Source: Sphagnum compactum (taxonomy: Eukaryota > Bryophyta > Sphagnopsida > Sphagnales). From it: DNA of 64,000 nucleotides. The notes beneath the pieces are model-generated. The model was not told the DNA's origin and searched no databases. It saw only the letters and a program-made list of their open reading frames with translations. A program made the translations under genes and the position numbers. Below are positions 12,509 to 23,300 of this stretch, one piece after another (positions within the stretch are counted from its first letter, which is position 1; each line of letters starts with the position of its first letter). The stretch spans positions 7,502,001 through 7,566,000 of the forward strand of contig OZ234498.1 in assembly GCA_965153455.1 (NCBI GenBank), given 5' to 3'.

Positions 12509-14859
12509 ACATGTTCAACTTTATAGCCCATCTATCTTGGTAAACCTTATTAATTTCCCATTATGACTTTATAAGTTTTTGATTCTTTGGTTCACTAATT
12601 ATGGGTTTTGTAGGATTTCTAAAAGTGCATGCAACAATTTTTTCACAAACCAATTCCTTTTTCATTCCATAGAAATAGATGTAGTAAGACCCAAGATCAC
12701 ATTACTTAATAGAATAGGTTTTATTGCATTTAGAAAATTGAGGTTTGCACTACTATGAGAAGGTTTGGTGGTTGTACAAGACTTGAAAAAAAACAACACT
12801 TAAAAGTTTGTTGGAACTTAAAGAGATGCCATAACTAAGAGATGAAACTTTAAAATGATTTTAAGTATGCATTATAGACACAAACATTTAGATATGCATG
12901 ACATAAACATTTGAGTATAGTTAAACATAAATGCTTGAGTATGCATGACATACACACATGCTCAAGTTTCAATGCATTTATGCTTTGCACAAGATTCAAG
13001 TCACACAACACACATAATTTGGATAACACTTAGAAGACTTAGGCTTTGGAAAAACACTTAGACTATTCACAACATTCAAGATTCACCTATAGATGTGAGT
13101 TAGATTCAAAAACAAAAATTGGAATATGTAAGCAAAAAAAAGTTAGTGATCATTAAAATCGATGAATAACATAGATAGCAAGTGTGATGTCAAGTTGCAC
13201 TTAAAAACTCCATAACAGTACAACTTGTGACATTCTAGTCTCTAATGCATTGATTGTGTGTTGACATTCAAGAACCCATAAACATATTTTGTAGTTGTCA
13301 ATTGTAATAAAAAGGAAATCCAAGTTCATGTGTCCTCCAAAAGCAAAAATATGTTGATATACCTTGTTGTCATGCCATTTTGGACATTGAAAAAAATTAT
13401 GAACATTGAAGATCTAATCTTGAATGCAAAATCACAAAATCCTGTGATCAAGGTAGGAACAGAAAAAAATTTGAAAAAAATGTTTGCAAACTTTGGAGGC
13501 TTACCTTTAAAAATGAGAGTTTTGCCTGTATTATGCTTCTTTGGTTACATCTCCCAAAATTCCAATTCCTCTATTATTGCACTTGTTACCATTTCAACTT
13601 GCCCAATTCAAACACTCAAAACTAAATCTACCAAGGCACAAAAATAAAATATCATCTTATTTACAATTTATAAACCCTTAAATTCTTAGATCCATATTGA
13701 TGATAAACCATGTTCCTAAACTTTCATCAATGTCGATGATAAGAGCCAACACACACACACACACACACACACAAAAGAATGGATTAGTAATGAAACTTGT
13801 CACAAATCATATTTCTAACATCCAACAACAAGGTTAGTTAGTGTGATCAAAATGTGATTGAAGATCATCAATTGATAGGATGGATACCTAAAACCCTAAA
13901 CCCATTTGTGTCATTGCATTATGGCTTGATAAGTTGCATCTACTCTTGTGCTTCAAAAAATAAAATAAAATAAAATAAAATAAAATCGTCTCATTGATTT
14001 AGATTTCATCTAAATTAGTCAGTTGAATTTTTTGCCCTATGCTTGAACAACTACCTTGATGTTGTAATAAACTAATCTCATTGTGATATTTTTAAATCTA
14101 TCCTCTTTAATGAAAAATGTAGGAATTATTTCATTCCTTGAACTTTAATTAGTTTAACACCCAAACTAAGAGATTGATAAATGGAATGATACTACCCTTA
14201 CATATATCCCCTTCATTCCCTCGGTGTGAATGCAAGCTTTAGGGGGCTACAATAATGATAATAATAATAATAATAATGAGAATAATAATCTACTCTTCTA
14301 GACTGACTAGAAGAGTGAAAATTATTGTGGTCCATTTGGCGCCTTCTAAGACCACCTCTCTATCCATGTGTAGAAATGGTGTGGTGCCAAGTGCCTAAAC
14401 CCTAAACCCTAAATCCTAAACCTCGGCCTTGCCAAGTTACTTTCCTTACAAAAGGGGCTTTTGGAAAAGTGTTTTTTTTTGCTGGGTGTTGGAAGTTTTG
14501 GGGGCAGGCCCTTGATTTTTGTTGTTAATAACCTCAGGTTCTGGAGGGGTGTTGTTTTATTTAATTATTTAATTATTTTATTTTATAAATTTTATTTTAA
14601 ATAATTTTTAAATTGAATTGAAAAATTAATAAACCTTCCTGTTTTCAGGTATTTGAAAAATTTCAAAGAACTGTCCATTTTCAGGAAATAAATAAATAAC
14701 TGGCAAAGGACCAACAATTAGGGTTTAGGGTTTAGGGCTGTTCAAAAAAAAAAAAAAAAAAAAACTATAACCCTGGTTACTTAAGGGTCAAAAATATCAG
14801 CTCTATGCTTTTCAAAACCCTAAACCCCTGGTCAACAACAATGGTCAGAACTCAGAACC
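12509..14859. other. AT-rich spacer with microsatellites and telomere-like runs
   Basis: Contains (AC)n at 13750-13773, (AAAAT)n at 13957-13985, (AAT)n near 14255-14290, CCCTAAA repeats at 14397-14421 and TTTAGGG repeats at 14720-14737. A 105-codon ORF (13330-13647, plus) has no recognised domain. No gene supported. Confidence 0.55.
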
Positions 14860-15287
14860 TGTTGTGAGCGATTTTTTTGTTCCCACTCAGAATCGCCGGT
14901 CAAGGGTATTTACATATATACCCGGATCTTGTGCCGGTTATAGAGTCCAAACAAATGAGAGAACCTCCCAACACGGGTAAAAGAATTAGATGTAAAAGAA
15001 AGGGACTGGGGCAGATTTTTATTTTTCCCGGGCAGGACGGTGCCACCAGATACCTGGAGGGTATCTCTCGGGTATCACAACAAGCCCGTCAACTTTTTTA
15101 CACTAGGAAAAAAAAAAACCTCAACCGGGTAAGTTTTTCGGGTAATGTTGGGGGTAAATTTGGGTGTGGTTGATGGTAACAAAAACGTAAAAGAAGGAAG
15201 GAACGTAAAAGAAATGGTGGGGGAGGGACAGGAAGGAAGAAGAAAGCGGTGGGTGGGGGGGGGCTTGGTGTGGTGTGGTGTGTGACA

Positions 15288-15319
<32 letters not shown>

Positions 15320-15891
15320 TTTGCGCACTGGCATTCTCTGAATTTGCTACCTGCGCCCACGAATTTTTTTACGGATTCAAGGTCGTACAGGAAATGGAAT
15401 GTGAGATCCTGAAAACGAGAACCAATTGTGCGCGGAATTGAGAAAAAACGAGGACAGAAGGTGTGTGTGTGTGTGTGTGTCTGTGTGTAAGAGGTGGGGA
15501 AGAAAAACTCGAAGAAAGGAAGAAGACAAGCGTAAACCCAAAACAAACAACACGCGGTTGAGAAAAAAGAATGAGAGATTCGGGAAGAAGAAGAAGAATA
15601 AGAAGAAGAAGAAGAGTGTGTTAAGATGCAAGAACTTGATTGCATCTGTGGAAGAATGCCCAGACACAGAGACAAAGACACACAGAGACAGAGATGGAGA
15701 GTTGCTGTTTTGAAGGAATGAGGTGATGGGTGTGAATGGTTTGTGGAGGAAGAAGGGGAGAGAAGGAGTGTTTGTGTTTGTGTGAGAATTCTAAGAGATG
15801 AAGGGCGTGGTGATGCGGAGAATGTGAGAAGGGGCAGGCAGGCAGAAAGGAGGAGGAGGAGGAGGTGGAGGAGGAGGAGGGATCAAGGGTT
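14860..15891 (+). other. Probable promoter and 5' leader of the carrier gene
   Basis: Base composition shifts from AT-rich to GC- and purine-rich, with CpGs. It holds (GA)n at 15288-15320, (GT)n at 15461-15488 and AGAAGA runs near 15586-15615. ORFs of up to 209 codons on both strands are low-complexity Ser/Leu or Arg/Lys text caused by these repeats. I infer promoter plus 5' UTR; no TATA element was assigned. Confidence 0.5.
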
Positions 15892-16541
15892 ATGAGAGAA
15901 TTTGCAATGGCATTGCGGGAACAGGATGGAGCGCCAAGTATTTTTCGTCGTAGCATCACCTCGAGCTGGCAGCAGGAGCGGCGGCAGTGGCATGTCCTGA
16001 ACGATCCTCCCAAGGAGGTTCCAAGCGATGGAAGAAGAACAACGGCAAGCTCCTTGTGTGGTGCAGCAGGTGGTGGTGGTGGTGGTCGAGCTCCTCCTGT
16101 TCTCCGTATCCTCAGGTCCACGCATAAGACGGCTTTCTCCCAACGACAGCGGTTGCGCAAAGCAGGTGAGCTCGTGGAACCGCAGCTGAATTCCTTCGAC
16201 CTCTCCCCTCCCATGTCGCACTCCGCAAAACCCAACGTCACATTCTCCAAGCGTCAACGGCTCAGGAAACGAGGATTGCTGAACAAGAGTTTCTCTTCTT
16301 CCGAAGATGAGGTCTTCGACTCTCTAGAGCAGCTGTTTCCCGGTGCCAGAGCCGATTATCCCTCGTCCTCACAGAGCATCATCGCAAGCATCGCCGATAA
16401 TGAGCTTCGTCGTAGGAGGAACACTGTCGCAGAATTTCTAGCGGACTACGACGATACACGGAACGGAGAATCGGGGTGGGATAAAGACCAAGAAGCAGAC
16501 GCAGAATCAACCCCTGGAGAAGAAGCAGAAGAAGAAGCAGC

Positions 16542-16572
<31 letters not shown>

Positions 16573-18468
16573 CAGGGGAGAAGGAGGACGAGCAGGAGGA
16601 CGAGAAGATTGCGCTTCAAGTTGAAACTAGGGCCCAGTGGCAGAAGGTTGCTGAGCGGAGCCATAGCTGGAGCATTCTCAAGAACTGCAGTTGCACCCTT
16701 GGAGACAATTCGCACCCATTTGATGGTTGGCAGCCATGGTCACTCCGTGTCTCAAGTGTTTCACTGGATCATGAGCAACGAAGGTTGGCCTGGCCTGTTC
16801 CGCGGAAACGCCATCAATGTCATTCGAGTCGCACCCAGCAAAGCCATCGAGGTAAGATAGGCGCTGCTGCTACTGCACTTCTTCTTCTTCTTCCCCACCC
16901 CTCCTTTCTTCAAACCCTAATTCCAACCCTAATTACAGAGTGTTTCAACCCTACCTACAGTTGTTGTTGTTGTTGCTGCTGTTGCACAATGGTCCATCTT
17001 CTTCTCCACCCAATTTCTCTGAATTACAGAATATCTATTCTCCTGATTCTTCACACCACTCTCTCATGAGCAGAGGAGAGCAAGCCCTGTGATGAAGAAG
17101 ATTTCTTGCTTCTGTTTCTTTTAAAAATTTCCCTCTTTCTTTCTTTCTTTCTTTTGGGGTTGAAGCAAAGCATTCATACCTTCATTCAGTTGTCTGGTGA
17201 ACATTCCTTACCTTCTTTCATCTGCTGGTTGTTTTTCCCTTCCTGAAAATTTGGTTTTGTGACTGAAGCTTTGTTTGTCTTTCCCTCCTGAAAATGAGCT
17301 TTTCTGATTGAAGTGCTTCCTTTGCTTTTGTCTTCCCCCCCCCTACTGAAAACAAGCTTTTTCTGATTGAAGCTTTTCTTTGTTGCACTGGGGATGGATT
17401 GTACGCAGCTCTTTGCATATGATTCAGTGAAGGCATTTCTGAGTCCAAAAGATGGGAAACCGGGCAAGGTAGCATTTCTGCCGGTATCACCAATTGCAGG
17501 CTCCTGTGCTGGTATCTCATCCACTATTTGTATGTACCCGCTTGAGCTTCTCAAAACCCGTCTCACAATTCAGGTATAACCCAAAACTGTTTTCCCCTGT
17601 TTCTCCTCTTTGCATTTTTGCAAGAAGTTTTGCCCTGCTGAAATAAATGTGGTGTTTTCATGTTTGATTATCAGCCTGGTGAGTATCGAGGCATTTTGCA
17701 TGCACTATGGAGGATAGTGTCTGAAGAAGGCATTTTGGAGCTTTATCGAGGCCTTGGTCCAAGTGTGATTGGAGTGATCCCATATGCGGGTGTCAACTAT
17801 TTTGCATATGACTCACTCCGTTCTCTTTACAAGAGATGGAGTAAAACAGATAGGGTTGGGAACATTCAGACATTGTTGATTGGTTCACTTGCAGGAGCCA
17901 TTGCCAGCACTAGTACTTTTCCTCTAGAAGTTGCCCGCAAGCACATGCAGGTCAGCATCTCTTTTTCTTCTATCATGAATTCCACAACAAGTGCTTTCAA
18001 ATCTGTCACCTCTTCTCAATTTCACCAAAAACTTTCCACCTAAAAACCTAAGTCCCATCTTTTCCATGATTACATCTGTAATCCTGGACACATCATTCAC
18101 CAATCCCCAGAGCCCTAATGTCTCATTGTTATCGCTGGCATGTTTTCATATTTGGAAATGGAAGGTGCTAAGAACAGACTTGAGAAGTTCTGTTCTTAGC
18201 ACCTTGCAGTTTACAATCCTTGTTTTCCAACTGCAGAGACCAGAAGACTGAAGCTTTTACTGTTGTTGTGCAGGTAGGTGCATTGAAGGGAAGGGTAGTT
18301 TATAAAGGCACATTGGATGCTCTTAGGGGAATTGTAAAAGAGCGAGGCTTAAAGGGTTTGTACATTGGTTTAGGACCCAGTTGCCTAAAGCTCATGCCAG
18401 CAGCTGGCCTCTCCTTCATGTGCTATGAAGCACTCAAGCGCATCCTATTGGAAGAAGAGCAAGTTTGA
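15892..18468 (+). CDS. Mitochondrial-carrier-family nucleotide transporter, BT1-like, four exons
   Basis: Six-helix carrier of the SLC25 family, closest to the plant Brittle-1 (plastid/mitochondrial adenylate transporter) branch. Exons: 15892-16851, 17409-17573, 17675-17950, 18274-18468; all GT-AG and phase 0; 531 residues. Three carrier repeats show the signature P-x-[DE]-x-x-[KR] as PLETIR (residue 269), PLELLK and PLEVAR. BT1-type text includes APSKAIELFAYD, GVIPYAGVNYFAYD, ARKHMQ and LGPSCLKL. The start chosen is the first ATG; the longer open frame upstream begins only at GTG. The first 246 residues are an unusual extension: two copies of an FS-x-RQRLRK-x-G motif (about residues 80 and 117) and a Glu-rich tract (about 212-227). 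Plant BT1 proteins are normally about 380-430 residues. Substrate and organelle (plastid or mitochondrion) are not decided by the sequence. Confidence 0.9.
18162..18205 (+). other. Perfect 17-bp inverted repeat in carrier intron 3
   Basis: AAGGTGCTAAGAACAGA at 18162-18178 is followed after 10 nt by its exact reverse complement at 18189-18205, about 70 nt before the exon 4 acceptor. It would fold as a strong hairpin in the pre-mRNA. Confidence 0.8.
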
Positions 18469-20325
18469 TTTCTCAATGTCACACTCTCTGCAAGAAATAT
18501 CTGCACATATGATCCACATTGATCCATTTCACCTGGCAAATTATTCAATTGGTGCATTTTATCAGATTACTATGAATTCTTAGTTGTGACAACAGAAGAC
18601 CTCACCAGTTGGATTAGAAGCTCTTATTGAATTGAAATAAATCCAAGTTGTAACGTATATACTTAGTCACCCAGTTAATTCATTTTGTCCATCTTGCTCT
18701 TTGTCTTGTTAACAAAGACATGCAACTACCAAGATTGAGGATGTGGTAGCCTCAATTTGTTGAGGAAAAACTTTCGTGACTGAAACAAGGCTGACAATAA
18801 CTGAAACTTACTTTCTCAAAGAATGCCTGAAATTCTCACATCTTGCACTACTGCAGCTTCATCTGACAGTAAACAGATGCTGCATCTCCCTTGTTGAAAT
18901 CGGTGAAATTTGAAGATGAACTCTGAAGGTTGCAGAGACACTGTTAGGAAAAGATCAAACTTTAGACAATCAAATTTTGTGGTCAAAATCCCGGTGCCCA
19001 AAAATTGCCAGATCACAGGAGCTTCTTTTGGTGCCTGATGCTTGGAAAGCTCACACACGTTGCTTATCACTGTCTGAGACCTGACAGTTTTCATACTGGG
19101 TGTCTAGAGCCTGCTATTTTCTTAAGGATTGATCCCCCGGCTCAACACCAAATTGCAAATGTCATGAGGGTGTGCAAAAGCTGCCTCGCAAAACTTCATG
19201 TGACAAAAACTTTTTTATTTGGTAAAAATCAACCCTCCCTGAATTCAATCTAAGAGGGAAACAATACTAGGTAGTATTTTGCGCTTAGAAACATTGCAAC
19301 TGGAGTGAGATGCATTCTTTCTTCAATTCAAGTCACAGGTGTATTGCCAGTTCAAGAAAAAGAGACTTGAAGAGAGGGGGAGAGTGAGGTCAGACCATCC
19401 CAGACAAAGAGAAGGAACTCTGAATGCCTTGAATCCCTCTTAGTATGGCTCCTGAAAGATATTACAAACGAGCTTGCTCCACAATAGTTTGACACTGAGT
19501 ACTTTGCAGAAACAATGTGCTCTCCTTTTCGGACGACATTCTCTAAAGCCTAAACTAGCTTTGAAAATGCATGATGGTAGAGAGTCTCGGAGCAAAAACC
19601 TTAAAACCCTAGAGTTGACAAGCTTCTGACAGATGTGGCTGATGGACCACGAAAAAACTGCAACCCTACTACCTATCCATGCGATTTGTTGCAGAGGAGA
19701 GACAGACAATCTAGGACCAGCAAAATAGAAAACTGTAGATGTGTTTTTTGTCCAAAATGCCCAGAGTAGCACAGGCGAAGCCCAACCCTAGATTTCACAA
19801 CTGTTTGAGAAATGTCCTGATGATGGACCAAAAAAACTGCAACATATGCATGGTATGGGAGATTATTGCACAGGAAAAAAATCTCCACAACAACATGGCC
19901 ATGAGTGCAGGACGGAATCTTTCTTCTCCTCCTTCTTCTCTTCTTTCCTCCAAGAATCCATGCTGCGGGGACGAGTAATGCATCCGATGCTTTTCTTAGG
20001 GTTAAAGAAGGAGCTTGCTGCTGCTGCTGCTGATGATGATGATAAGAACGTGCTCATCATCAGTTCTCCTCTCGCAGAAACCCTAAATTGGTGAGGAAGA
20101 AGAACAAGAAGAGGTCGCTGCTGTTTGTGTGTGTTCTTCGTCGGACGAGGAAGTCGATTGCTTGTCCTGCACGATTTGGCGAAGGTAGACTGATGTTTCT
20201 CGCCGACAGAAGAATGACCTGGTGAATGTTTGGAAACGCGCGAAGCTCAGGAACAGAAGAGAAGAGAGAGAGAGAGCAGGGACAAAAGAAGGAAGGAAGG
20301 ACAGTACAAGTCCAAAGAGAGAGCG
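18469..20325. other. Spacer between carrier and SGT genes
   Basis: The start should be the carrier 3' UTR. From about 19900 the DNA becomes richer in GC and purines (CTGCTGCTGCTGATGATGATG at 20018-20038, GAGA runs at 20260-20280), which suits the SGT promoter and leader. ORFs are 110 codons or shorter, with no domain. Confidence 0.5.
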
Positions 20326-23300
20326 ATGGAGATGGATAGCTTGAGAACGGATTCACCTCTCACTCGCCGTGTTGTCAGATCGTTTCTCCAGTTTCTGAGC
20401 TCAGGTGTAACAACAAAACACACTCCTACTATCTGTCTGTCTGTCGACAATCCTCCTCCTTCGCATGGCCTGCCGTCCGTCTCGTTGTTGTTGTTGTTGT
20501 TATCACGGTTCTTGTTGTTGATGGCGATTGCACTGCGAAAGCACACAACCCGATGCATCCCTCCCCTCTCTCTTTCCCCTCATAGATTGCTGTTACAGTA
20601 GTGGTGGTAGTGTGCAGATTTTAGGAAAGAACAACAGGTCCTGACACTCATGAAATATACTCCAAGGCATCATAAACCTTGAAGAGGGTGGAGGGAAGGT
20701 TGTCTATGGTTGAAGAAGATGTAGGAAAGCTCTAACTCTTGTGTGTGCATGTGTGTGACGTGTATGTGTGTGTGTGTGTGTGTGTGTCTCCTGGTTGATT
20801 TTGTGATGGCAGTACAAGCAGCACCTGGTGTTGACAGTGAGGGGATCGAAGTGGCAGCTCAGTGTTTATCAGAAGTTTTCAAGCTCAACCAGCAGCATGA
20901 TGGAGATGATGACAACAGTCCACTCCTGTCATTGCCAGATTTGTTCAAATTGCACACTTCTTCTTCTTCTTCTTCTTCAGGCTTGTTGGTGCAACCACAG
21001 GCTTCTTCAGATAGAGTAATGGCAGATGCAGCTGTGGATGCACCCATGCCAGAATGTCCCTCATCCCCACCACCATCATCCTCATCTTTGGAATCCCCTG
21101 CATTTGGTTTCGACGAAAATATGGCCAATATGAATGTGGTAAAAGCAAGCAAGCCCACTCTTTTTGTTTTGTATACCTGCGATTCTGGGGAAATTCATGC
21201 AAATGGGAAATGTTGAAGTCAAGGATCTAACTCTGTAAAAATGGTCAGACAGCAGCAAATGGTGTGCATCAATTGCAAAATCATGTAGGGTATCAGTGGT
21301 CTTCCGGAACTCATGTTTCTCCTGTCATTCTCGGAAGATTGTGACTGGAAATCTAGAGGCCAAGGATCTAACTCTGTAAAGAAGATTAGACAACAGCAGC
21401 AAATGGTGTATCAATTTTGTGAATCATGTAGGTTTCAGTGGCATTTTGGGAGTTCATGTTGCTCCTGTTCAATCATTGCCATTTTGTTCTCTGGTTCTGG
21501 TTTGGAACTTAGCTTTGGGCACTAGATATCTCTTTCAGACAGTTACCAATGACTCTACAGGAGTGGTGGAGGTAATAAATAAACTTAATCTTTTGAGATT
21601 GGAGGTTGATAAAGCTTCCCCACTCATGTTGCAGTCTTTTGATTTCTTAACTCTATACACTAAAATTGACCTAATGGACCTAAAAGCTCAGATTCTGATA
21701 AATAAAGTGTTTCATTGGAGTTTGAAGCTTCCTCGTTTTAGGTTTTGGTGGTTCAGAAAACAGCTTTGAAATTTAGGTTTTTGTGGCTGAAATATAAAGC
21801 AGAGGTCAATTTGTTTGAAAATCTTCATAGCTTTAAAGTTGAGGAGGCTTCAGATTTGATCTCTTGGTTGTTGTTAGATAATTTGTTTCTTTGTTTTGGT
21901 CATTGTGCTTATAGACAATGCATTGGTATCCCCATGGGTACTAATTGTGTGGTCTATTTGGCAATTTTCTATCTCTTTACCTATGAGTTTGATTCATTAA
22001 TCGTCTCTTGAAGAGTAACACATGTCCTGTTGTGCTTCAGATTGTCCCTGGTTTGTAGGTTTGTGGATGATCTTTTTGTTCCTGATTTTCCAGACTTTGA
22101 AAGTTTCATGTACCTAAACCAAGACTCTTTTGGCAGCAGCATATACCCAAAAACATCTTGTGAGTTGAATTGTACATCTAAAAAGGCTTCTCTTGTAATT
22201 TCTTGGACCTTGCTGTGAGACAAAGTCCTAAAGGTTTATCCTGTGACATTTTTTGACAAACGCTCTGAACCAGAGTATGCAAATATTGAAATGATTAGAA
22301 TGCCTCATTCATTTCAATATCTCAATTACTGCGAAGCTGGGGGTTATCAATAGTCAATTTTACAGGTTCTTGAGGCTTTGTAGTTCTAAGAAGCTTTTTG
22401 TCTTTCAGATGGTCAGTCTTATTGTCCTTCTCAAGATAAAAGGCTGCCCTTTAAAGATTCTTCTAAAAAGAAGTAGAGGGTTGCTTAATGAAGAAAAATT
22501 CCTTTTTTTGAATTTCAGCCTTTGGAGTTTTCAGAATGATTTTGTTTAGAGTCTTGTAAGTGGGGAGCTTCTTGTAAGCCCACTTGTTCTTTGTTTTCCC
22601 CTGCTGTTCTTTTCTTTAAGTTATACTTTTCCCATTCTGTTGGTCTATTTTTTGTCTTGTCCTTGTGTTGTGGTTTGTTGCTAGCCAGTAGTATGGCTGA
22701 GTTTTCCTGTTGCTTCTGGATTTGCAGCAGAAACTTGGTTCGCAGGTTGGTGCTTTTCACTGGTCTTTACCACCTTAGGGAGCTGATGAAGCCAGTGGGG
22801 AAGTTGTGGTAGTTAAGTCACTATCATACATACTACTATTGATGGTCCCTGAACGAGTGTGAGACTGGCACTTTTGTTCATACCACTGTTTTTGTTTTGT
22901 TTTTTAAAATATTTGTTTATTTATTAGTTTTGGTTCGTTCGTTTGTTTTTGTCTTTCCTAGTTTGGAACTTTCTGTGGCTTCTTGAAGAAGTGTTAACAT
23001 TGCTGTGTTCTTTGTTCGTCATGAGAACGGAGATTTCTCTATTCTTCTGAAAGATATTCAGACAGTTACCAGTTTTATATTCATTGTACTGATGTGATTT
23101 TTGGCAGGGTGCAAGAACAGGTGGTCACACATCTACTGCAGGTGTGTAACCCATCTCATATCCTATTTCTAGGACTTGGGATGTTTGTATTTTGCCAAAA
23201 TGATTATGCATTCTTGGCTATAGCTTCATTTTGCATGATGAAATCTGACTAGGGGCTTGTTGAATCCTCTGAGTTTGATGTATCTGTTTTGAGAAAAAAG

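Noticed and set aside
14397-14737. CCCTAAA/TTTAGGG runs as a telomere or fusion site
   Set aside because: Only two to three units each and scattered through the window; typical interstitial telomere-like motifs of plants.
15121-16257. Long minus-strand ORFs (186 and 209 codons) opposite the carrier leader and exon 1
   Set aside because: Ser/Leu/His-rich shadows of GA, GT and AGAAGA runs and of the carrier coding frame.
21419-22223. ORFs in SGT intron 2 as possible host exons
   Set aside because: They carry reverse-transcriptase motifs in broken frames and lie between phase-compatible SGT exons.
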